Source: Deltaproteobacteria bacterium (GTDB lineage: Bacteria; Myxococcota_A; Polyangia; Polyangiales; Polyangiaceae). From it: 54,778 bases of DNA. The stretch's first letter is position 1, and each line of letters opens with the position of its first letter. The DNA lies in contig VGRJ01000020.1 of assembly GCA_016875405.1 (NCBI GenBank), positions 1 to 54,778 of the forward strand. The letters run 5' to 3'. A model generated the notes under the pieces. That model saw nothing but the letters and a program-made list of their open reading frames with translations, did not search any database and was not told where the DNA came from. Shown one piece after another: positions 34,599-42,269 of this stretch. The position numbers and the translations under genes were made by a program.

Positions 34599-36122
34599 TC
34601 AGTCCTTGACCGATCGCAAGGTGCCGCCAAGCTGGGCGCACTCGGCGACGTCGCCCTCGCTCGCGCTGGAGACGCAGTCGCTGTAGGTCGCCTTCGCCTC
34701 GCGCATGCGCCCCTGGTCCTGAAGGGCCGCGCCGAGGCAGCGGTAGCCGGTCGCGTCGTTCGGCCGGAGCGCGACGAGCTTGCGCGCGATCTCCTCCGAC
34801 TCCTTCAGCTTCCGCTTGCTGTGCAGATCCACGAACTCCCTCCGGAGCGCGTCGAAGTCCTCCGAGGAGGTCGACTCGTCCGACGAGGCCGACGCGCTCG
34901 GCGCTGCGGAGGCGTCCGGCGAAGCCGTCGGCTCGATCGAAGCGGCAGGAGGGCTCGTCGTCGCAGCCGCCTTGGTCGAAGTGACCGCGGAGACCGCGGT
35001 TGGCGTCGCCGTCGCGCTCGGAGCGGGCCTCGCTCGAACGGAGCTCTTGACCACTGACCGCTTCACCCACAGCCCGCCCGCGACGGCGGCCAGGACGACG
35101 AGGCCGACCGCAAACGGAACGCCGATGGAGCGGCGGTTCTCGGCGCCGACGAGCGGTCGAAAATCATCTCCCGAGGACCGCCTCGAAGAAGGCGGCGCCT
35201 CCGAGTCGCGGCGGTGTTCGGACGGACGCGGTCGGTCGGAGTCGAGCGCGGATTGACGCGCCGTGATGCTCGAAGCGGCCGTGCGTGTCATCGGGTCGAC
35301 GCCCCAGACCGACCTCGCATGGTCCGACGACGGCGCGGCGTCGTCGTCGCCCGCGTCGTTCTCGGAGAACGGAGCCTCGGAGGACGGAGCCTCGGAGGAC
35401 GGAGCCTCGGAGAACGGAGCCTCGGAGAACGGAGCCTCGGAGAACGGAGCCTCGGAGAACGGAGCCTCGTCGTCGTCGCCTGCGTCTCGCTCGGACTCCG
35501 GCGTCTCGTCGAGGCGAGGGATGGGCTTCGCCTCGCGCGTCTTCGGAGCGCTCCCGAGCGCAAAGGAAGGCGCGGCGGGCCGCGAAAAACGCGGCGAGCG
35601 AGAGAGCGCATCGTCGAGATCCGCCGGCGCGCTGGACTCCTTCACGCGAATGCTCGGCTCGTCGAGGGCGCTCGCCGAGTCGCCCGGGTAGGCGCTCTCG
35701 TGGATCTCGATCTTGGGAGACTCGCCCGAGGTCGCCCCGTCCCTCGGCTTTGCCGGGGCTCGAAGTTCGTCGGCTCCTGCAGGGCGACTCAGCGGGAGGG
35801 GCTCCTCGTCGTCCTCGTGCGCCGCGTCGAACCGGTCGCTCATGCTCGGCGCGTCGAAGGGCGAGTCGCTCGATTCTGGGCGAGGCTCGTTCCAGAACGA
35901 CAGGCTCGGCGCGATCTCGTCTTCGCCGATGCTCGGCTCGACCGCGCCGAAGTCGTCCTTTTCCTGCCCGGAGAGAGGCTCGTCTTCCGCCGTCCCATCA
36001 GTCTCGACCGGGGCCCCCGGCAAGAGCGAAGGGCGCAGCTTGCGTCCACGTCGGATCGCGCGGCTCGCGACACGAAGTCCCTTGCGCGCCTTGGTCTTGT
36101 CTTCGTCTCCGTCCGTCGTCAT
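34599..36122 (-). CDS. single-pass membrane protein with repeat-rich disordered region and C-terminal TPR-like domain
   Basis: A 507-residue protein without a signal peptide. Residues about 1-330 are acidic, Ser/Pro/Glu-rich and surely disordered, including seven tandem copies of a five-residue repeat (AEPFS type) encoded at 35361-35465. One transmembrane helix (about 337-354, GVPFAVGLVVLAAVAGGLWV) follows, then a Thr/Ala-rich spacer and a TPR-like end (about 435-500). It would place the long disordered part in the cytoplasm and the TPR outside. It lies 47 bases after the transglutaminase-like gene and 11 before the DUF4175-like gene. Confidence 0.82.
   Translation of the reverse strand: MTTDGDEDKTKARKGLRVASRAIRRGRKLRPSLLPGAPVETDGTAEDEPLSGQEKDDFGAVEPSIGEDEIAPSLSFWNEPRPESSDSPFDAPSMSDRFDAAHEDDEEPLPLSRPAGADELRAPAKPRDGATSGESPKIEIHESAYPGDSASALDEPSIRVKESSAPADLDDALSRSPRFSRPAAPSFALGSAPKTREAKPIPRLDETPESERDAGDDDEAPFSEAPFSEAPFSEAPFSEAPSSEAPSSEAPFSENDAGDDDAAPSSDHARSVWGVDPMTRTAASSITARQSALDSDRPRPSEHRRDSEAPPSSRRSSGDDFRPLVGAENRRSIGVPFAVGLVVLAAVAGGLWVKRSVVKSSVRARPAPSATATPTAVSAVTSTKAAATTSPPAASIEPTASPDASAAPSASASSDESTSSEDFDALRREFVDLHSKRKLKESEEIARKLVALRPNDATGYRCLGAALQDQGRMREAKATYSDCVSSASEGDVAECAQLGGTLRSVKD
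35361..35465 (-). repeat. seven tandem 15-base units inside a coding region
   Basis: Seven consecutive copies of CTCGGAGAACGGAGC (plus-strand reading); copies two and three differ by one base (GGAC for GAAC). Each unit encodes five residues, so gain or loss keeps the frame. The near-identity suggests recent slippage or unequal crossing over. It sits in the disordered cytoplasmic part of the protein encoded at 34599-36122. Confidence 0.95.
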
Positions 36123-36169
36123 CGTCTCGTCCGTATTGTCGCGTGGATCGCTCGCGGATGGTCACCTAT

Positions 36170-39100
36170 TCAGCGAGCAACGAGCACCCGCGGGGCACCC
36201 GCAGCGTCGACGTCTCGGCAAAACGCTCGCCAAGGGCCGTACTCGCTCGCCTCGACCCTCGAGCGACGCAGCTCGACGGTCCGCGTCACGACGATCTTGC
36301 GCCCCTCGGTCGAGACACGCAGCTCGAAGCGGGCTGCGGGATGCTCGAGGGTCACGCTCTTGGGGAGCGACAACACCCGGGCGTCTGCCGGCAGCTCCAG
36401 CGCGAAGCGAACCACCGCCGTCCGCACCGGCCCGAGCAAGAGCGGCGTCGTGCGCTCGGCCATTGCGGCAAGGTTCGCAACGAGCTGGCTCTTGCCGCCA
36501 ATCGGAACCGACCAACCGACGCCATCGCGTACGGCTGTCCCGCGCCCGCGAGCCCGGAGGACGAGCGGCGACTCAAAGCGGTCGACGTTCTCGACCTCGA
36601 CCGAGCCGGGCTCGAGCTCGAGCGCGCCGAGCGCCTGCGACAGGTCGGCGCGGAGCCGCTCGGCGCGCGTCCCCTCGGCGTGGTAACGGCGCCGGACGAT
36701 CGGGGCCTCCGGGCCCGAATGACGCGACATCGCTTGAAACGGCAGCGCCCCATCTGGCTCGAGCGACATCGTGAAGTCCTGCTCGTCGAGCGCGGGCGTC
36801 GCGACGACCTCGGGGAGCGTCACGAGCTTCCCCTCGCCGCCGCTCACCCGCAGCCCAAGCGCGCCGCGGTCGAGCGCCGGGAGCTCGTTCGAGCCCGAGT
36901 CCTCTGCGGTGCCGTCGAGGTACCGGTCGAGCGCGGGGACGTAGGCGATCGCGTGGTCGAACGGCGCGAGGCTCGCGGTCGCCACATCGAAGCGCCCGCG
37001 CAACCCCGTGCGTACGAGCACGAGCTCCGCCTCGATCCCGAGAGACCGCAGCATCGCCACGATGAGCGCCGCCTTGTCTTTGCAGTCACCCCAGCCGCGC
37101 GCGAGGGTGAGGCTTGCCCGTCGCGGGCGGATCCCTTCGATGCCGAGCTCGAGCGCGACGTAGCGAATCTGGGTCGAGGCGAAGCGGTGCACCGCGGCGA
37201 CCTTGGCCTCGAGGTCGGCGGCGTGGCGGACGACCTCGGCCGCGAGTCGCCGGATCTCGTCGTCGGGCTCGAGCTTCTCCTTCGCGAGGCCCCAGTACCA
37301 TGAGCCCACCGCGCGCCAATCCGCGAGCGAGGTCACATGGACCAGGCCGAGCGCCTCGGCGAGCGGCGGCCCACCGGCCTCGAGTGTCGCCGCCGGGAGG
37401 TCACGCGCGACGAAGCTCCTCGTCGTGCGCCCGCCTTCGGTCCGCGTCGACTCCGCGAGGCCCGGGAGCCCCGTGGCGCGCGCGAGGAGTGGGCGCCCCG
37501 TCGGGGTGGACAGGACGTACTCGGCGTGTGCGACCGGATCGGCCTCCTGCAGGTACTCGAGCTCCGCGACGTAGTCCCCGAGCTCGCTCTCGCGCGCGAC
37601 ATCGTCGACGCGATATTTGATTTCGATCACGTCCCCGGGCGACACCTCGGGAAGCTGGATGTAGAAGAGCCGCTGCAACGTGTACATTTGCAAGGACGGG
37701 TCATCGAGCGGGGCCTCCCCGGTGGTCACCGTGGAGTCGATGCGTCCGTCCTTTCGGAAGACGCGCACGCCGCGGACCTCCACCACCTGGCGATCGGAGT
37801 GGTAGCTCACGGCGAAGCGCCGCGCGCGCTGGGCCGCCTCGGCCGTGAGCGGCTGCACGACGCGCTGGTGAAACCGCGACGCGAGCCCGCTGTCCCACAC
37901 CGTCGTCGCGACGAGGTTCCGCAGGACGCGCGAGGTCACGCCCGATGGCGCGGGCTTTGCGGCGAGCTCACGGAATCGGTCGTCGGGCCAGGCGAGGAGC
38001 TCGTCCTCTCTCGCGCGCGCCGGCTCGAGGCGCTCGAGGTAGTCGCGCGCCGTCGGATCCTGGGGCGAGAGGCGAACGATCGTCCGCAGAGCCGCGAGCG
38101 CCCTGGTCGTGTCTCCTCGATCGGCGTAAATCTCGGCGAGCGCGCGGAGCGTCCCGGTGTCCTCGGGAGCGTTGTCGAGCAGCCGCGCGTAGGTCGTCGT
38201 TGCCCGCTCCGGCTCGCCCACGGCGCGGAGGGCCCGCGCCGCGCGGTCGTGGGCCCAGGCGTTCGTCGGCTGGAGGCGGAGGAGCAACTCGGCCTCGCGC
38301 AGGACCGCAGCACGATCGGCCCGCGCCACCGCCAGCTCGAGCCGCTGCTCGACGGGCGCAGGGTCGTCCGCGCGCAGCGCCGCGTACCGTGCCTCGACCC
38401 GCTTCGCGTCGAGGTCGCGAGCGATCGCCCGGAGCGCAGCCGCTCGGGCTCGAAGCAAAATGGGCGCGCGAGGCCTCCGGTCGCTCGCGCGCGAGAGCTC
38501 GGCTTCGGCCGTGCGCGAGAGCCCCGCCTCGCTGAGGTGCTCGGCGAGGGCGAGGGTGGCCGACGGCTCCTCAGGGTCGAGGCGCGCGAGCGAGCGATGA
38601 AGCGCGAGCACGTCGGATGCCCCGGGCCCACTCGCCGCGAGCGCTGCCTGCGCGGCGACGAGGTCGGCTCGCTCTCTCGGCGTGCGGGCGAGCGCCTCGG
38701 CCCGCGCGAGCCACTCTCTTCGCCCGTTGCGATCGAGCGCGACGGTGGCCGCGAGCATCGTCCTCGAGAAGGTCGGCTCGCGCGTCGCCGCGCGCTCGGC
38801 GAGGTCGCGCGCCTTGGGGTCGTCTTCGGCGTCACCGCCCGTCACCGCAAGGTAGCGAGCGTATGCCTCGAGCGCACGCGGGTCCTCGGGCGAGCGCGCG
38901 AGCCAGCGATCGAACTCCTGCAGCGCGCCAACGACGCCCTCGCGCGCGGCGAGGCGCGGGCGGGCGGCGTGGCTCGACGGCGTCGTCCGGGTGCGGGCTC
39001 GACGAAGTCTCGCCGAAGCGAGCGTGCTCGCCACCTCGCTCGCCTCGACGGTCAGCCCTCGCGCCGGAGAGCCGTCGAGCTCGGCGAGCCGAAGCGAGAA

Positions 39101-39880
39101 GGCTGCGCCGTTGTCCGCACCGCAGACCTTCGCGGTGATGCGATGAAACTCGCCGGCCTCGAGCTCGAGCGGCACCGCGTACCGCTCCGCGTCGAGCTCG
39201 CGATAGCCGCCGTCGACGAGCACCTCGTCGGCGCCGACGAAGAGCTTGAAGGCTCCCGTCGCTCCGACGCGCATCGACAGCGTGCGCGCCCGCTCGCTCT
39301 TCACGAAGGTGGTCGCGAACACGCACACGTCCTTCGTTGGGCGCACCATGCTGCCGAGGTCGATCCAGCCGAGTCGATGCACGAGAGGAGCCGCGCGGTG
39401 GCTCACCGGGCGCACTTTGCCAGGGTAGGCACGGCCCTCGACGATCGGGGCGTCGAGCTCGAGCTCGGGGCCATGGCGCTCGCCGAGCCCGGTGCGGTTC
39501 TGGTTCTCGAAGGGCCCGACGATCAGCCAATCGCGGACGTAACCGAGGTCTGCTACCCGTCGCTCGGCGCCGTCGAGATCGCCGCGTCGACGGCGCGCGT
39601 AGGCCTCGATGAGCCCCGCGTAGGCGCGGAGGTGTGCCGGCTTTCGCGGGTCGCGCGCGAAGGCCGCGATCGACGCCTCCACGACGTCGGGATCCGAGAG
39701 GTCCCACGCCCGCCACAGCTCGCGGAGCGCCGCGTAGACCTCCGGACCGCGCGCGCTCTCGAGACGTCGCGCGAGCTCCGTCGTCCGCGCTTCGAGCACC
39801 GCTTCGGGCTCGGCGGCGAGGGCGCTCGACGCTGCGGCCGTCAGCGAGAGGGCGAGTACGGCCCCGAGGACTCTCCTCAC
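36170..39880 (-). CDS. TPR / DUF3857 / transglutaminase-like secreted protein
   Basis: A 1236-residue protein with a cleavable signal peptide (ending SSALAAE). Order: helical N-terminus, a beta-domain (about 115-290), a long TPR region (about 300-640), a DUF3857-type domain (about 660-880) and a transglutaminase-like core. Catalytic residues are visible: Cys933 in GWGDCKDKAAL, His976 in FDHAIAYV and Asp989 in YLDGTAED. Proteins of this type act in the periplasm; activity could be peptide crosslinking or hydrolysis. The GTG start overlaps the upstream stop (GTGA). The next gene begins after 47 bases, so it probably belongs to the MoxR/ABC run. Confidence 0.9.
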   Translation of the reverse strand: MRRVLGAVLALSLTAAASSALAAEPEAVLEARTTELARRLESARGPEVYAALRELWRAWDLSDPDVVEASIAAFARDPRKPAHLRAYAGLIEAYARRRRGDLDGAERRVADLGYVRDWLIVGPFENQNRTGLGERHGPELELDAPIVEGRAYPGKVRPVSHRAAPLVHRLGWIDLGSMVRPTKDVCVFATTFVKSERARTLSMRVGATGAFKLFVGADEVLVDGGYRELDAERYAVPLELEAGEFHRITAKVCGADNGAAFSLRLAELDGSPARGLTVEASEVASTLASARLRRARTRTTPSSHAARPRLAAREGVVGALQEFDRWLARSPEDPRALEAYARYLAVTGGDAEDDPKARDLAERAATREPTFSRTMLAATVALDRNGRREWLARAEALARTPRERADLVAAQAALAASGPGASDVLALHRSLARLDPEEPSATLALAEHLSEAGLSRTAEAELSRASDRRPRAPILLRARAAALRAIARDLDAKRVEARYAALRADDPAPVEQRLELAVARADRAAVLREAELLLRLQPTNAWAHDRAARALRAVGEPERATTTYARLLDNAPEDTGTLRALAEIYADRGDTTRALAALRTIVRLSPQDPTARDYLERLEPARAREDELLAWPDDRFRELAAKPAPSGVTSRVLRNLVATTVWDSGLASRFHQRVVQPLTAEAAQRARRFAVSYHSDRQVVEVRGVRVFRKDGRIDSTVTTGEAPLDDPSLQMYTLQRLFYIQLPEVSPGDVIEIKYRVDDVARESELGDYVAELEYLQEADPVAHAEYVLSTPTGRPLLARATGLPGLAESTRTEGGRTTRSFVARDLPAATLEAGGPPLAEALGLVHVTSLADWRAVGSWYWGLAKEKLEPDDEIRRLAAEVVRHAADLEAKVAAVHRFASTQIRYVALELGIEGIRPRRASLTLARGWGDCKDKAALIVAMLRSLGIEAELVLVRTGLRGRFDVATASLAPFDHAIAYVPALDRYLDGTAEDSGSNELPALDRGALGLRVSGGEGKLVTLPEVVATPALDEQDFTMSLEPDGALPFQAMSRHSGPEAPIVRRRYHAEGTRAERLRADLSQALGALELEPGSVEVENVDRFESPLVLRARGRGTAVRDGVGWSVPIGGKSQLVANLAAMAERTTPLLLGPVRTAVVRFALELPADARVLSLPKSVTLEHPAARFELRVSTEGRKIVVTRTVELRRSRVEASEYGPWRAFCRDVDAAGAPRVLVAR

Positions 39881-40455
39881 GCAGCCCCCGGCGCTCGCCC
39901 GAAGCCGCGATGCTCGGCGCAGAACGCCGCGCGCTCGGGGGACAGCTGGGTCCGCACGAGCTCGAGCAGCGCGGCCCCGTCGAGCAAGTCGACCGGCGCG
40001 GGCGTCGAGCCGATGGCGGTCTTCGCCTCGTCGCTGAAGCCCGCGAGCGCGACGTAGATCCCCTTCAACGCCCCCATGTCCGCGCGGACACTCTCGGCGA
40101 AGCCGAGCACCTCGACCGAGTCGACGGGCCCCGAGATGACCGGTGTCGCGTAGAGCAAGATGCGGCCGCCGGTGAGCGGCTTCGGATCACGAAGGGTCAT
40201 CTCGACGACTCCGCCCGTCCCCATCGAAGAGAACACGGTCTCGAGGCCAAGCGAGCCGACGATCTCCTCGACCAAATCCTTGAACTCGTCGCTCGTGATT
40301 TCGGGCCTGTCGTCTGCGTGCGCGCCGGTGAGGGACTGCGTCTCGCGCTGCACGTTCGGGGCAAAGCGCGCGACCACTAGGATGAGGATGAGGCCGGCGA
40401 CGAGCGGCGCCAGCATGACGAAGAGGGCGATCATCGCGGTGCGAGACTTAAGCAC
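39877..40455 (-). CDS. membrane-anchored Mrr-like (restriction-endonuclease fold) domain, apparently inactive
   Basis: A 192-residue protein with one N-terminal membrane helix (about 7-30). Residues 55-168 follow the Mrr-cat pattern: SDEFKDLVEEIVGSLGLETV, then GTGGVVEMTL, then GRILLYATPV, and finally ALKGIYVALAGFSDEAKTA and PVDLLDGAALLELV. The last two segments strongly resemble the GILVTT-GFT-EA and IDLIDGE-LAELL segments of Mrr nucleases. The catalytic Asp is Val84 (Glu85 next to it), and the QxK is replaced by Tyr-Ala-Thr (102-104), so nuclease activity is not expected. GTG start. It overlaps the transglutaminase-like gene and diverges from mglB. It may have become a binding domain. Confidence 0.75.
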   Translation of the reverse strand: MLKSRTAMIALFVMLAPLVAGLILILVVARFAPNVQRETQSLTGAHADDRPEITSDEFKDLVEEIVGSLGLETVFSSMGTGGVVEMTLRDPKPLTGGRILLYATPVISGPVDSVEVLGFAESVRADMGALKGIYVALAGFSDEAKTAIGSTPAPVDLLDGAALLELVRTQLSPERAAFCAEHRGFGRAPGAA

Positions 40456-40549
40456 CGCTTTTGCCCAGCCGCCAGCCGCGCCTTGCGTGGCGCGCCCCCC
40501 GCGTGCGCTTGCGAGCCGTGAGCGCGTCGGTTAGCGTCTCTTGGCCTTC

Positions 40550-41032
40550 ATGCTGCTGCCGACCACCGTCCTCCGCGAGGAAGACCAGCTCCGACTCCAG
40601 ACCACCGTCGACGCGCTGGTCCGGAGCGCGAACGCGAAGGTCGTGTTCCTCGTGGACAAGGCCGGGCAGCTCATCGCCGCGAGCGGGACCGACTCGAGCC
40701 TCGACACAACCTCCCTGGCCTCGCTGACGGCAGGCAACATCGCGGCCACCGGCGGGATCGCAAAGCTCCTTCGCGAGAACGAGTTCGCGACGCAGTACCA
40801 CGAAGGCAAGGACGCGCACGTCCACATTCAGGTCGTGCAAAACCGGGTGATCCTGGTCGTGATCTTCGACGCGAAATCGAGCCTAGGGCTCGTTCGCCTG
40901 CGGGTCCGCAAGACGAGCGACGAGCTCGCGATGATCTTCGACGAGATATCCCGACGCCCGCCCCCAGGACACGAGGGCTCGCCCTTCGCCGAGCTCACCG
41001 ATCAGGACATCGACAACCTGTTCAGCGACTGA
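40550..41032 (+). CDS. mglB: MglB, Roadblock/LC7 GTPase-activating protein
   Basis: A 160-residue Roadblock/LC7-fold protein. In Myxococcus it is the GAP of the small GTPase MglA and marks the lagging cell pole. It closely follows Myxococcus MglB: ANAKVVFLVDKAGQLI, DTTSLASLTAGNIAATGGIAKLL, then VILVVIFDAKSSLGLVRLRV and the end SPFAELTDQDIDNLFSD. ATG 40550 was chosen; a TTG three codons upstream is possible, and neither has a strong ribosome binding site. mglA follows after 94 bases, as in the classical mglBA operon. Confidence 0.95.
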   Translation: MLLPTTVLREEDQLRLQTTVDALVRSANAKVVFLVDKAGQLIAASGTDSSLDTTSLASLTAGNIAATGGIAKLLRENEFATQYHEGKDAHVHIQVVQNRVILVVIFDAKSSLGLVRLRVRKTSDELAMIFDEISRRPPPGHEGSPFAELTDQDIDNLFSD

Positions 41033-41126
41033 GCGCTTCAACGACCGAGGCCACCCCTGGCTTCGCTTCTCGACTACCACGCGCCTCGCGCGCCCTACCC
41101 TCCAACGACGAGGACTCGAACCGAAG

Positions 41127-41768
41127 ATGCCGTTCATCAACCTCAGGGCGAGGGAGATCAACTGCAAGATCGTCTATTGCGGCCCGGGCCTGGGCGGTAA
41201 GACGACGAACGTCGAGCGCATCCACGACACGACGAAGCCGGAAGCGCGCGGTCAGCTGACCAAGCTGAAGACCGACACGGAGCGGACGCTGTTCTTCGAC
41301 TTCCTGCCGCTCGAGCTGAAGGAGGTGCGCGGCTTCCGAACGCGCTTCCTTCTCTACACGACGCCCGGTCAAGTCTACTACCACGCGAGCCGGAAGCTCG
41401 TGCTGAAGGGTGTCGATGGCTGCGTGTTCGTCGCCGACTCGCAGCGCGCGCGGGCCGACGCGAACGAGCAGTCGCTCGAGGAGATGAAGGAGGACCTCGC
41501 CGACTACGGGCTCGACCTCGCGAGCCTCCCCTACGTCATCCAGTACAACAAGCGAGACCTGCCCGGGATCCTGCCGCTGGACGAGATGCGTCGCACGTTG
41601 AACCCGGCTGGGGTTCCCGACGTAGAGGCCATCGCGAGCCGGGGCGTGGGCGTCTCGGAGACGTTCAAGGCGGTCGCGCGCCAGGTCTTCTTGAAGCTAC
41701 GCGAGCAGCACGGGGCGCCCCCGTCGGGCGATGCCGTCGGCGGCATCGGCTGGCTGCTCGGACGCTGA
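41127..41768 (+). CDS. mglA: MglA, Ras-like polarity GTPase
   Basis: Small GTPase that sets front-rear polarity and drives gliding and type IV pilus motility in myxobacteria. The 213-residue product has P-loop GPGLGGKTT at 19-27 (Myxococcus MglA has Cys at position 5 of this stretch), the switch region YTTPGQVYYHASRK and the base-recognition motif NKRD at 141-144. MglA of Myxococcus is 195 residues; here about 19 extra residues (EQHGAPPSGDAVGGIGWLL) form a Gly-rich C-terminal tail. It is transcribed with mglB. Confidence 0.95.
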   Translation: MPFINLRAREINCKIVYCGPGLGGKTTNVERIHDTTKPEARGQLTKLKTDTERTLFFDFLPLELKEVRGFRTRFLLYTTPGQVYYHASRKLVLKGVDGCVFVADSQRARADANEQSLEEMKEDLADYGLDLASLPYVIQYNKRDLPGILPLDEMRRTLNPAGVPDVEAIASRGVGVSETFKAVARQVFLKLREQHGAPPSGDAVGGIGWLLGR

Positions 41769-41963
41769 CAGGCTCCCGTCGGAGGCGACTGGCGCGGGGA
41801 ACACCGAGCGCCCGCGCGACCTTCCGGCACGGCCCCCAAGACTCGAACGGCGCGGCCGCGCGTGGCACAGACGCGAAGGACTTCGACGGCGCAGCCGGCG
41901 AGTCCCTGGCTCGGTGCAACCGGCGCGCTGGCCCTTCGGCTCAGCAGGAGCGCCGGTCGAGGC

Positions 41964-42086
41964 TCAGCGGGCGCGCTGGTAGATGCGGGCGCGGCGGCTA
42001 GCAGCCTTCGCAGCCTTGGCGGCGCGGTTGCGCGAGGACTTGTTGCGGACGAGCTTGCGGGGCTTCTTCGAGATCAGGAGGTACAT
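41964..42086 (-). CDS. 40-residue basic protein
   Basis: A short gene: MYLLISKKPRKLVRNKSSRN then an Ala/Lys/Arg-rich tail ending YQRAR and TGA. Seventeen of 40 residues are Lys or Arg, so it should bind nucleic acid or ribosomes. GAGGAA is well spaced before the ATG and a good promoter-like TTGCAC-N17-TATGAC lies just upstream. It sits between mglA and the PIN-PhoH gene, on the opposite strand to both. It looks like a small ribosomal or ribosome-associated protein, but I recognise no family. Confidence 0.62.
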   Translation of the reverse strand: MYLLISKKPRKLVRNKSSRNRAAKAAKAASRRARIYQRAR

Positions 42087-42109
42087 GTCGGTTCCTCGAA
42101 AGGACGCGC

Positions 42110-42138
42110 GTCATACGACACGCTCCGCTCGAGTGCAA
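42110..42138 (-). promoter_or_regulatory. promoter of the 40-residue basic protein gene
   Basis: Minus strand: TTGCAC (42133-42138), a spacer of exactly 17 bases, and TATGAC (42110-42115). Transcription would begin near 42103, leaving a leader of about 17 bases that holds GAGGAA before the ATG at 42086. Spacing is ideal and the hexamers are fair for a GC-rich genome. Confidence 0.55.
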
Positions 42139-42269
42139 GCTCGTCACCCCTCGCGACCGCGGGTGTCCCGCAACCAAGAATCGAGGTTCGGCACGCGCCG
42201 AGCCGTGATACCTGAATCCATGACCAGGGGGCCGGGGACGCGTATCCCTCGGCGGCGACGAAGAGGCCG

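Noticed and set aside
35361-35465. CRISPR-like repeat array
   Set aside because: The units are contiguous without spacers, in frame with a gene and only 15 bases long.
37337-40057. 906-residue open frame on the plus strand
   Set aside because: Antisense to the transglutaminase-like gene with its signal peptide and Cys-His-Asp triad; no recognisable domain and shadow-type composition.
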